This document shows positions 33,318 through 40,792 of a stretch of DNA of 41,461 nucleotides, in pieces. Below the pieces are notes generated by a model. The model was not told where the DNA came from. It worked only from the letters and a program-made list of their open reading frames with translations, and made no database searches. The stretch is taken from positions 26,908 through 68,368 of the forward strand of contig PKYW01000067.1 in the NCBI GenBank assembly GCA_003132805.1, written 5' to 3'. A program made the translations under genes and the position numbers. This stretch comes from Candidatus Dormiibacterota bacterium. Its GTDB lineage: Bacteria; Chloroflexota; Dormibacteria; Aeolococcales; Aeolococcaceae. Positions within the stretch are counted from its first letter, which is position 1. The number at the start of each line of letters is the position of its first letter.

Positions 33318-34370
33318 TCACTCGGGATAGACGTCGATCTCCGTCGCCTTGACGACCGCGAAGACTTCGCCGCCCTCGGCAAGCCGCAACTCGGCCGCGG
33401 CCGCCGGCGTCACCTCTGCCACGAGCGGAAACGGCCCGTCGAGCCGGATGCGCCAGCGATCACCCTCGGGGTCGACGCCCGCGACCGTGCAGCGCACCAC
33501 ATTGCGGGGACTGCCTTCTGGAGCCTGACGGTAGAGGGCGATCGCTCGGGGCTGGATGGTCGCCAGCGCGGGTCCGGCCACGTCGGTTGCCACGGTGAGC
33601 GAGGACCCGTCCTCGAGAAGGATGGCCTCACCGGATACGACGCCGCGCAACAGGTTCAGCCCGGCCATGCGCGCGATCCATGCCGATCGAGGCCGCGCGG
33701 ACACCTCGCTGAAGGGCCCCTCCTGGGTGACGTGACCTTCCTCGAGGACGATCACCCGGTCGGCGAGCGAGGCCGCCTCCAGGGGATCGTGGGTAACGAG
33801 CAACCGAACCCCGCTGAAGGTGGAGAGGTGCTCGCGCAGCGCCCGACGCAGCTCGAGACGGCCCGACGCGTCCACGGCGGCAAGCGGTTCGTCGAGGAGG
33901 AGTGCCTGGGGGTCGGTCACCAGGACGCGGGCGAGCGCGGCCCGTTGCGATTGGCCCCCGCTGAGAGCACTCGGGCGTGAATCGGCATATCTCCCGAGGT
34001 CGACTCGCTCCAGCCACTCATGAGCCTTCGTCGCTGCGACCTTGCGGTCCATGCCGCGTGCGCGGAGGCCGAACGCGACGTTGTCGAGGACGCTGAGGTG
34101 CGGGAACAATCCGTGGTCCTGGAACACGAATCCGACCCGTCGAGCTTCGGGCGCCAGCCACGCTCCGCTCTCGCTGTCCTCGAACACGACACCGTCCACC
34201 TCCACCCGTCCCTCGGCCACCGGAAGCAGGCCGGCGATGACGCGCAGGAGAGTCGTCTTGCCGGCGCCGTTCGGTCCGAGCACGGCGACGGTGACGTTGG
34301 AATCCACACTGACGTCGCAGTTGAGATGCAGGGTGCCGAGCTGCGTTTGCACGCGCGCCTGCAGGGTCAA
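33318..34370 (-). CDS. modC: Molybdate ABC transporter ATP-binding protein
   Basis: 350 residues. Walker A GPNGAGKTTLLRVIAGLL, signature ALSGGQSQRAALARVL, Walker B ALLLDEPLAAVD, and the switch His in LLVTHDPLEA. A C-terminal MOP/TOBE domain (about 285-350) is present. The start is TTG 34370, which overlaps the modB stop (TTGA). Reading further upstream in this frame runs antiparallel in phase with modB and is not coding. Drives molybdate uptake with modA and modB. Confidence 0.93.
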   Translation of the reverse strand: MTLQARVQTQLGTLHLNCDVSVDSNVTVAVLGPNGAGKTTLLRVIAGLLPVAEGRVEVDGVVFEDSESGAWLAPEARRVGFVFQDHGLFPHLSVLDNVAFGLRARGMDRKVAATKAHEWLERVDLGRYADSRPSALSGGQSQRAALARVLVTDPQALLLDEPLAAVDASGRLELRRALREHLSTFSGVRLLVTHDPLEAASLADRVIVLEEGHVTQEGPFSEVSARPRSAWIARMAGLNLLRGVVSGEAILLEDGSSLTVATDVAGPALATIQPRAIALYRQAPEGSPRNVVRCTVAGVDPEGDRWRIRLDGPFPLVAEVTPAAAAELRLAEGGEVFAVVKATEIDVYPE

Positions 34371-35167
34371 CGGAGTGCTCCGAGCCAGCGGTCGCGCAGC
34401 ACGACGAGCACCAGGATCGAGATGGCGAGCAGAAGCAGGGAGAGCGTGATCGCCTCGCCAACCTGTCCAGATCCCTCGAACGAGCTGTACGCCGCGATCG
34501 GCAGCGTCTCGGTGGTGCCAGGGAAGCTCCCGGCAAAGGTGATCGTGGCGCCGAACTCGCCCAGTGCGCGCGCCCAGCAGAGCGCGGCTCCGGCGGCGAT
34601 GGACGGCGCCGCCAGAGGCATCGTCACCTGCCAGAATCGCCGCCACGGTCGAGCCCCGAGGGTCGCGGCCACCTCCTCGAGGTGATCGTCGCGCTGGCGC
34701 AGGCCCGCCTCGACGGTGATCACCAGGAAGGGGAATCCGACGAACGCTTCGGCGATCGCCGCGCCCGCGGTGCTGAAGGGAAGCACGATCCCGAAGTGAT
34801 GAAGCACGGTGCCGATCGGGGTGGTGGTGCCGAACGCCGTCTGCAGCGCGATGCCTCCGACCACGGGCGGCAGCACCAGAGGGAGGGTCACCAGCCCGCG
34901 AAAGACCCGGCGACCCGGCAGCGAGGTGCGCGCCAGCAGATACGCGAGCGGCACCCCGATGACCAGCGCGATCACGACCGCGATGGCCGAGCACTCGAGC
35001 GAGAGCCGGAGTGCCGTGAGCACGTCCGTGGATACGAGCTCGGACGGCAGGTTGCTCCAGTCGACGTGGGCCAGCAGCCCGATCAGCGGGAGCGCGATGA
35101 ACAGAACGGCCACCGCCGCCGGGATGACGAGACCGATGAGCGGGCGTCGAGTGACGCCCCTGGTCAC
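34367..35167 (-). CDS. modB: Molybdate ABC transporter permease
   Basis: 266 residues, about six membrane helices. It holds LPLVLPPVVGGIALQTAFG and the permease EAA-like loop EVAATLGARPWRRFWQVTMPLAAPSIAAG, followed by RALGEFGATITFAG, typical of ModB. Start overlaps the modA stop by 4 nt and its own stop overlaps modC. Inner-membrane channel for molybdate. Confidence 0.94.
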   Translation of the reverse strand: MTRGVTRRPLIGLVIPAAVAVLFIALPLIGLLAHVDWSNLPSELVSTDVLTALRLSLECSAIAVVIALVIGVPLAYLLARTSLPGRRVFRGLVTLPLVLPPVVGGIALQTAFGTTTPIGTVLHHFGIVLPFSTAGAAIAEAFVGFPFLVITVEAGLRQRDDHLEEVAATLGARPWRRFWQVTMPLAAPSIAAGAALCWARALGEFGATITFAGSFPGTTETLPIAAYSSFEGSGQVGEAITLSLLLLAISILVLVVLRDRWLGALR

Positions 35168-35952
35168 GACTTCGGCGGCGGCAGGAATCCGGCCGACAGC
35201 AGGATGGACTGGATGTTGCCGGACACAGCCGAGGTGACGAACGCCTCTGCGGCGCCCAGGTTGCTGCTCGCTTTGACGGCGGCGATCTCGTACGTCCCGA
35301 TCTTGTTCTGCGCATCCGGGATCGGCACGCCGGTCACCTTGCCGGCTGCGCCGATCACGTCCGTGACGAACACGAGCGCCGCATTGGCGTCGCCCGACTC
35401 GAGTTGCTCGAGTACGGCTGCATCGCTGAGCTGGAGCGACACCGGATTGAACTTCAGCGAGTCAGAGGCTTCGATATCAGTCACATACTCGCCGACGGGC
35501 ACGCTTGGATCGCCGATCACCAGCTTGACCGCAGGGTTGCTGAGGTCGGCGAGGGTCTTGATGTTCAAAGGATTCCCCGGCGCCACCGCGATCTCGAGCT
35601 TGTTCTGGCAGAACGCGTCAGGAGTCTCCACCAGCCCCTTGGCGGTCAGCTGAGCCATCGTGTCGGTGTTGGCGGTCGCGATGACGTCCGCCGGAGCACC
35701 GTTGATGATCTGAGTGACGAGGTCCTGCGAGCCGGCGAACGAGTACGTCCCCTTGAAGCCTGGGTTGTCCACCTCCAGGCCCTTCTCGGCCGTGTTGAAC
35801 GCATTGGTTAGCGAAGAGGCTGCAAACACGGTCAGGTTCCCGCTGAACGGATTGGGGGGTGCTGAGGAGGCCAGCCCGCTCGAGCTGCCGCAGGCGGCGA
35901 GTGCCACAGCGGCGGTGGCGGTGATCGCCACGGGGCGGAAACGGATCTTCAT
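35164..35952 (-). CDS. modA: Molybdate-binding lipoprotein
   Basis: 262 residues. A signal peptide with lipobox LAAC (Cys21) indicates a membrane-anchored lipoprotein. The mature part begins LTVFAASSLTNAFNTAEKGLE, has FAGSQDLVTQIINGAPADVIATA and ends with the typical TYEIAAVKASSNLGAA segment. This is the ModA class, with Ser residues in the two AASSL/GSQ loops that hold the oxyanion. ATG 35952 follows GAGGAAG and shares its A with the TGA of the regulator upstream (TGATG). Confidence 0.93.
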   Translation of the reverse strand: MKIRFRPVAITATAAVALAACGSSSGLASSAPPNPFSGNLTVFAASSLTNAFNTAEKGLEVDNPGFKGTYSFAGSQDLVTQIINGAPADVIATANTDTMAQLTAKGLVETPDAFCQNKLEIAVAPGNPLNIKTLADLSNPAVKLVIGDPSVPVGEYVTDIEASDSLKFNPVSLQLSDAAVLEQLESGDANAALVFVTDVIGAAGKVTGVPIPDAQNKIGTYEIAAVKASSNLGAAEAFVTSAVSGNIQSILLSAGFLPPPKS

Positions 35953-36368
35953 CACTTCCTCGCCTGTGTCTCTGAGGATGGGGGCAACTCGATGACCACG
36001 TTTGTGGCCTTCACGGAAGCCACCGCGAGCATCCCCGGCTCCAGCCCGAGCTCGGCGACCGCCTCGCTACTGATCAGCGAGCTGATCCGGAATGGTCCTG
36101 CCTGGAGCTTGACGTGGGCCATCACCCCGTCGGTGGTGACATCGGTGACGAGTCCGCGGAAGTGGTTGCGTGCGGACTCGGTCACCGGCAGGGGCGGCTG
36201 ACTGCTCGCAAGCTCGACAGCGAATCTGGCGAGTGCGACACCGTCAACCACGCGGTGGCCGCCCTCGGTGCGAAGCGTTTCGACGCGGCCGGCGTCGGCC
36301 CAGCGTCGAACGGTGTCCACGCTGACGCCCAGCAATTCCGCGGCCTGACCCATCTTGTACGTCGGCAT
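35952..36368 (-). CDS. HTH-TOBE molybdate-responsive regulator
   Basis: 138 residues. Residues 1-50 form a MerR/excisionase-type helix-turn-helix (YKMGQAAELLGVSVDTVRRWADAGRV), followed by TEGGHRVVDG. Residues about 68-130 are a single TOBE/MOP domain (NHFRGLVTDVTTDGVMAHVKLQAGP...LGLEPGMLAVASVKATNVVIEL) that binds molybdate or tungstate in such proteins. ATG 36368 is chosen over 36380 because TAATGT ends 8 nt before it and TTGAGG lies 18 nt further upstream. It heads modABC and probably represses or activates it in response to molybdate. Confidence 0.88.
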   Translation of the reverse strand: MPTYKMGQAAELLGVSVDTVRRWADAGRVETLRTEGGHRVVDGVALARFAVELASSQPPLPVTESARNHFRGLVTDVTTDGVMAHVKLQAGPFRISSLISSEAVAELGLEPGMLAVASVKATNVVIELPPSSETQARK

Positions 36369-36369
36369 G

Positions 36370-36406
36370 GGCCGCGACATTAGCGCAAAAGCGGCCTTCT
36401 CCTCAA
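36370..36406 (-). promoter_or_regulatory. Promoter/operator of the mod operon
   Basis: Minus strand: TTGAGG (36406-36401), 18 nt, TAATGT (36382-36377), 8 nt, ATG 36368. GGCCGC (36370-36375) and GCGGCC (36391-36396) form an inverted repeat around the -10 box and may be an autoregulatory operator. Confidence 0.55.
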
Positions 36407-36447
36407 CCAGGCCTCGCGATTGCGGTCGCGCAGAACGGGTGTTGCGC

Positions 36448-36470
36448 GGGTCCTGTCACCGCGGGGACCC
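36448..36470. terminator. Hairpin after the Sco-like gene
   Basis: GGGTCC (36448-36453) and GGACCC (36465-36470) flank an 11-base loop, 55 nt past the stop at 36526. No T-run, so factor-independent termination is uncertain. Confidence 0.35.
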
Positions 36471-36525
36471 CTCGCCGTCGCGCTTTTGGGCGCGCCGGCG
36501 CTTCCTCCCGCGGTGCCACCCGCCG

Positions 36526-37182
36526 TTATTCCTGCGACACCACGGTGATCGCGTGGACCACGTCACTGGTGAAGAGCGGCGCGGGATAGACGACGCGCAC
36601 GTATCCCTGCGGATCGATGACGTCGAGGTAGTTCGTCTTTGGGGGTTCGAGTGGCTCCCCCCATTGCAGCCACGTGATCTTGAGGGTCGCGTCCGGGCCG
36701 AGCAGCCAGTGCCAGCCCGGATCCCACTGCGTTGTGAGGTTCGTCTTGATGAACTCCTTCACGTCGGCTGCGGTGCGGTCAGGCATCACGCTCACGATCA
36801 GCAGCACAGGCTTGATGGTCTTGGGGAGCGCCTGCTCGACGGCAACGATGTCACGACCGAGGATCGGGCAGAGGTTGACGCAGAGCGGGTCCATGAAGGC
36901 CAGGAGCACCACGTGGCCCTTCTCATCCGCCAGCGACACCACCCTTCCGTTCTGGTCGACGAGCCCGGTCAGCGGAGGGGTCGTCTCACGCGTGAGCGGG
37001 GCGCCGATCACGTTCGACGAGGGCGTGATGTTCACCTGGGCTGCGGTTGTCGACGCCCGCGGATGTATCGCGAGCGACACCACAGCCCCGATGCCGATGC
37101 CGCCTGCAAGCGCCAGCACCACGATGAGCGCCTGCCCGCGCTTGGTACGGGTGATCCCTCCGAGGTTCCCCGATGGTTTCAT
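36526..37182 (-). CDS. Sco/SenC-like membrane-anchored thioredoxin-fold protein, Cu-ligand His absent
   Basis: 218 residues from ATG 37182 (GAGG 8 nt upstream). One N-terminal anchor helix spans about 17-39. The Sco-type domain has the CxxxC motif Cys101/Cys105 in MDPLCVNLCPILG and a late IDPQGYVRVVYPA. Sco proteins use the two Cys plus a His just before this last motif to bind copper for CuA assembly. Here that stretch reads EPPKTNYLDVIDPQG, with no His. It may therefore act as a thiol-disulfide enzyme rather than a copper chaperone. It is divergent from the gene at 37317 and neighbours a CopC/CopD-type protein. Confidence 0.75.
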   Translation of the reverse strand: MKPSGNLGGITRTKRGQALIVVLALAGGIGIGAVVSLAIHPRASTTAAQVNITPSSNVIGAPLTRETTPPLTGLVDQNGRVVSLADEKGHVVLLAFMDPLCVNLCPILGRDIVAVEQALPKTIKPVLLIVSVMPDRTAADVKEFIKTNLTTQWDPGWHWLLGPDATLKITWLQWGEPLEPPKTNYLDVIDPQGYVRVVYPAPLFTSDVVHAITVVSQE

Positions 37183-37256
37183 CCACAAACCTCGCTCGCG
37201 CCCGGTTTGACTGTGTGATCCTCCCGCCCGCGAGGGTCGCGGCCAGCGCGGCGCCA

Positions 37257-37310
37257 ATTATGCCTCGCCCGACCCGCGGCTGTGACCCGGGTGGTGGGCG
37301 AGGGTATGCT
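37257..37310. promoter_or_regulatory. Back-to-back promoters of the Sco-like and four-helix genes
   Basis: Plus strand: GTGACC (37282-37287), 17 nt, TATGCT (37305-37310), 6 nt, GTG 37317 (leaderless). Minus strand: GTCACA (37286-37281), 18 nt, CATAAT (37262-37257). The two -35 boxes share the same bases, so polymerases would compete. Confidence 0.5.
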
Positions 37311-37316
37311 CCCCGC

Positions 37317-38021
37317 GTGATTCCCAATCGGCATATGCGGTTTGCCGCGTCGGGCGGCGTCATCCTGGCGCTTGTCGGGCTCTTCATCGGCCACACGCTC
37401 GAGTACCTCAGGGTGTGGGGATCCGCCGGGGTGGTCGCCTCGATGACCAACCCGGCGCATGTCTACATGCTCCCTGTGGCCGCCGTGCTGCTGGTGCTCA
37501 GCGCGGCGTTCGCGCTCCGGCTGGCCCGGGCGTGGCAGGCGCTGAACGACCGGCTCGACCGCGCCGGCGCGGGTGTGCGTCGCATCTGGCGCGGACGCTC
37601 TGAGCATGCCCCGGCCGCACGATCCGTGCGGTCGAATGCGGGATCGCGACTCCTCGCGATCTGGCTGCCACTGGCGGCAGCGCAGATCGTCCTGTATGTC
37701 ATCCAGGAGAACGTCGAGGCGCTTGCGACTTCGCAGCGCGCCCCAGGATTGGGTGCCATCACCGGGATCCACTGGGCTGCACCGCTGGTGCACCTCTACG
37801 TGTCGCTGGTACTCGCCGCCACAGTCCGCATCTGCCAGGTTCTGTTTCACCGGCGCGAAGTCGCTGTCGAACGCGTGGAGGCACTGCTCCGAGCAGTCGC
37901 CCGGCGCTGCCGGACCGCCGTCGTTGTCCGCCACATGCCTGCAGTCCGCTCCGTCTCGCCGCTCGAGCGCGTGGGGCTGCACCTCTGGCGACGGCCGCCG
38001 CCGCTTCTTCTCGCTGTCTGA
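37317..38021 (+). CDS. Four-helix membrane protein of unknown function
   Basis: 234 residues from GTG 37317, chosen because TATGCT ends 6 nt before it. Predicted helices: about 9-33 (GGVILALVGLFIGHTLEYLRVW), 47-68, 113-136 (LAIWLPLAAAQIVLYVIQENVE) and 155-180. His/Glu residues sit within or next to helices 1, 3 and 4 (GHTLEYL, QENVEAL, LVHLYV), a pattern that could bind metal or heme. The tail is Arg-rich. No family recognised. It is followed by a UUCG hairpin and the secreted protein at 38078. Confidence 0.65.
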   Translation: MIPNRHMRFAASGGVILALVGLFIGHTLEYLRVWGSAGVVASMTNPAHVYMLPVAAVLLVLSAAFALRLARAWQALNDRLDRAGAGVRRIWRGRSEHAPAARSVRSNAGSRLLAIWLPLAAAQIVLYVIQENVEALATSQRAPGLGAITGIHWAAPLVHLYVSLVLAATVRICQVLFHRREVAVERVEALLRAVARRCRTAVVVRHMPAVRSVSPLERVGLHLWRRPPPLLLAV

Positions 38022-38030
38022 TCGGCGTCC

Positions 38031-38046
38031 GTGAGCTTCGGCTCAC
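38031..38046 (+). terminator. UUCG-capped hairpin after the four-helix gene
   Basis: GTGAGC, TTCG, GCTCAC: perfect 6-bp stem with a very stable tetraloop, followed by CTTCG with no long T-run. Terminator or stabilising/processing element between 37317 and 38078. Confidence 0.45.
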
Positions 38047-38077
38047 CTTCGATCGTTCATCAACGAGGAGATATCAC

Positions 38078-38806
38078 GTGTGGAAGCTCAGCCTTCGCGC
38101 TTGCGCCGTCGTCGCGGGCATGCTCCTGGCACTGGCGATGTCCGTCGACGTCGCATCAGCGCATTACGTTTTCACGGCCGGTGAATACCGGATTGCCATC
38201 GGATGGCAGAACGAGCCGGCATCCGGTACCGACACGTTCGTCGGCGAACAGAATGCAATTCAGGTGTTCGTCGATATCGCGTCGGCGAACAATCCGCAAG
38301 GCACGCCGGTGAGAACCCTCAACCAGGACTGCACGCATCCGGACTTCCAGGTCACGGTGACCGTCGGGACGACAACGAGCAGCCCGTTCTGCCCGGCACC
38401 CGCATACGACTCCGACACCGGCAACGGCAGGCTCGACGAGTACGACTACGCGCTGATCCCAACGGTGGTCGGCACCTATACCTTCCACATCTTCGGCAGC
38501 ATCAACGGGATACCGATCGATCAGACGGTGACGTCAGGGCCGTCGACGTTCGATTCGGTCGCTGATTCGAGCGCTGTCGAGTTTCCCGTGGCAGTGCCGG
38601 CGGTGGCTGCTCTTTCGACGAAGGTCGATGCGGTCAACCAGCGGGCCGAGAGTGCGCTCGCGGATGCTCAATCGGCGACCACCAACGCAACCGCGGCCAA
38701 GTCCAGTGCGTCGACTGCGACGGTTCTCGCGATCGTCGCGATCGTGCTGGCGATGCTGCTCAGCGGGTTCAATGTGGCGATCGGGTCGCGCCGCCGGAGG
38801 ACGTAG
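38078..38806 (+). CDS. Secreted, membrane-anchored protein with N-terminal His after signal cleavage
   Basis: 242 residues. Start GTG 38078 has GAGGAG 7 nt upstream. The signal peptide is 1-28, ending in ASA; the mature protein starts HYVFTAGEYRIAIGWQNEP. A beta-rich domain (30-170) with two Cys (DCTHP and PFCPAP, possibly a disulfide), an Ala/Ser helical stalk (about 185-208), a C-terminal helix (about 210-232) and an RRRRT tail follow. A mature N-terminal His is a copper ligand in CopC and in lytic monooxygenases. It lies 3 nt upstream of the CopC-CopD gene, so a copper role is plausible but unproven. Confidence 0.7.
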   Translation: MWKLSLRACAVVAGMLLALAMSVDVASAHYVFTAGEYRIAIGWQNEPASGTDTFVGEQNAIQVFVDIASANNPQGTPVRTLNQDCTHPDFQVTVTVGTTTSSPFCPAPAYDSDTGNGRLDEYDYALIPTVVGTYTFHIFGSINGIPIDQTVTSGPSTFDSVADSSAVEFPVAVPAVAALSTKVDAVNQRAESALADAQSATTNATAAKSSASTATVLAIVAIVLAMLLSGFNVAIGSRRRRT

Positions 38807-38809
38807 GGC

Positions 38810-40792
38810 ATGCGCGCCAGGCCGGCATTCGCAGTCGCGCTCACGGTGGCGGTCGGAGCAGCGATCGGGCTGCCTTTGACGGTTGCCGCGCACGCGCTGC
38901 CGCAGAGCGCCGTTCCGCCCGAAGGTTCGGAGGTGCAGACCGCACCCAAGGTGGTGGAGATCACGTTCGGGGAGCCACCGGACCCGCGCCTGTCCAGCAT
39001 CACGGTCGTGAACGGCTCCGGGGTCAGCGTCGATGCCGGCCCAACGGTTGCCGTCCCCGGCCTTCCTACCGAACTCGAGGTGCCGCTCAAGCCAATCGGC
39101 AACGGCGTGTACACGGTGACGTGGAAGACGGTGTCCGAAATTGACGGCCACCTGGCCACGGGTGCGTATGCCTTCGGCGTCGGCGAATCGGCCACGAGCG
39201 CCAACGCTCACGCTGCCAAGTCCGTGGTGTCACCTCCGCCGTCGATCCTTGCCGTGGTTGCACGGTGGCTGTTCTTCATTGGCGTGATGGCGATCGTCGG
39301 GGTGGCGTCAACGTGCTTGATCGCATTGCGTGCGGTCCCCAGGTTCGCGAAAGGCATGCTCGCCGGCGCATGGGTGATCGCCGCCCTTGGTGTCGCCGGC
39401 ATCATCGAGGCGCAGCGAGAGGCGGCGGGCATCACCTTCAGCGCGCTGTTCGCTGCATCGCTTGGGATGACGGCGATCGAGCGCATCGTCGCGATTGCCG
39501 CGACAGGAGTCGCGATCGTGGTCGCCTGGTTCCTGGCAGGTGGCCTCTCGCGCATCGGCGTGTTGGCGGCCGGAATCGGTGCGGCAGCGTCGATGTGGGT
39601 GGACGTTGCGTCGAGCCACGCAGGCGCTCAGGCGCCCGTGGCCGCCAACCTCCTTATCCAGTGGGCGCACATCGTTGCCGGCGGCGTATGGCTCGGCGGA
39701 CTCCTGGTGCTCATCCTCGCGGTCCGGGGGGCGCCGTCCGACGTCAAGGGCGCCGCCGTCCGCCGCTTCTCGACCACTGCCGGGATTGCGATTGTGGTCG
39801 TCGCGTTGACCGGGACCTTTCGCGCGGTGATCGAGATCGGCTCCATCGGCCAGCTCTTCGGGAGCGCGTTCGGGATTCTCGTGCTCGTCAAGGTGGCGTT
39901 GTTCGTCGTGCTTGCCGGACTTGGGGCCATCAACCGCTACGGCAATGTGCCCCACGCGTCGACGGTGCTTCGCGGCCTGCGCCGAGTCGGGTCCACTGAG
40001 GTCGTCATTGGTGTCGCCGTGGTGCTGATCGCCGCGACTCTGGTGAATGTTGCGCCGCCGGTCGCATCGACGCAGTCCACTGCGGCGGTGCGCGCCAGCC
40101 AGCTCGTTGTGAACGGCAGCGACTTTGCCACGACGGTCAAGGTGCGCCTCACCGTGTCGCCCGGCACCGCGGGGTTCAACGAGTTCACGCTTCGCGTTAC
40201 CGACTACGACAGCGGAGCCACAGTGCACGCAAGCTCGGTGCAGCTCGAATTCACGCAGCCGCTCAGGCCTCAACTCGGCGAATCAACGCTCACGCTCAAG
40301 CGCGAACCCAACGGCACGTTTGCCGCTCGCGGAGGCAACCTTGCCGTCGCCGGCATCTGGGAGGTCGCGGCGATCATCGAGAATGCCGACAGCTCCACGG
40401 AGGTGCACCTGCAACTGACCACGATCACCCCCGCACCGTTTGTGACAGCGACACGATTCGCGGGGCTGCCGACGGTCTATTCGATCCAGCTGCAAAGCGG
40501 TTGGCTTGCTCAGGTGTATCTCGACCCTGATCATGCGGGTGCCGACGAGTTTCACGTCACGTTCGTCACGAACTCGAACGCGACCAGCGAGATCCCCATC
40601 GCGTCGGTGACCATCGGGATGACGCCGCCCGGCGGGACTCCCACGATCCTCGTCAGCCGCAGGCTCGATTCGAAGGGGCATTTCGTCGCAGACGCCACCG
40701 TGCCCGCAGGCGCGACGCGCTACGACATCATCGCCACCACGACGAGCGGCGTTGCGATCGCGACCTACGTGACCATCACGCCCGGATCGTGA
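38810..40792 (+). CDS. CopC-CopD fusion with extra C-terminal extracytoplasmic domain
   Basis: 660 residues. The signal peptide is 1-27; the mature end is HALPQSAVPPEGSEV. The CopC domain (28-125) keeps the Cu(II) ligands His28, Asp112 and His114 (EIDGHLATGAYAF). A CopD-type membrane domain with about eight helices (about 145-430) includes QWAHIVAGGVWLGGLLVLI. The last ~225 residues form beta-rich Ig-like extracytoplasmic repeats (VKVRLTVSPGTAGFNEFTLRV) similar to those after CopD in YcnJ-like proteins. Such proteins import or bind copper at the cell surface. Operon with the secreted protein upstream; its stop directly abuts the convergent hydrolase. Confidence 0.88.
   Translation: MRARPAFAVALTVAVGAAIGLPLTVAAHALPQSAVPPEGSEVQTAPKVVEITFGEPPDPRLSSITVVNGSGVSVDAGPTVAVPGLPTELEVPLKPIGNGVYTVTWKTVSEIDGHLATGAYAFGVGESATSANAHAAKSVVSPPPSILAVVARWLFFIGVMAIVGVASTCLIALRAVPRFAKGMLAGAWVIAALGVAGIIEAQREAAGITFSALFAASLGMTAIERIVAIAATGVAIVVAWFLAGGLSRIGVLAAGIGAAASMWVDVASSHAGAQAPVAANLLIQWAHIVAGGVWLGGLLVLILAVRGAPSDVKGAAVRRFSTTAGIAIVVVALTGTFRAVIEIGSIGQLFGSAFGILVLVKVALFVVLAGLGAINRYGNVPHASTVLRGLRRVGSTEVVIGVAVVLIAATLVNVAPPVASTQSTAAVRASQLVVNGSDFATTVKVRLTVSPGTAGFNEFTLRVTDYDSGATVHASSVQLEFTQPLRPQLGESTLTLKREPNGTFAARGGNLAVAGIWEVAAIIENADSSTEVHLQLTTITPAPFVTATRFAGLPTVYSIQLQSGWLAQVYLDPDHAGADEFHVTFVTNSNATSEIPIASVTIGMTPPGGTPTILVSRRLDSKGHFVADATVPAGATRYDIIATTTSGVAIATYVTITPGS

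Noticed and set aside
34371-35315. Upstream extension of modC into modB
   Set aside because: The extra part is Arg/Pro/Ser-rich and overlaps modB in another frame; the TTGA junction at 34370 gives a normal ModC start.
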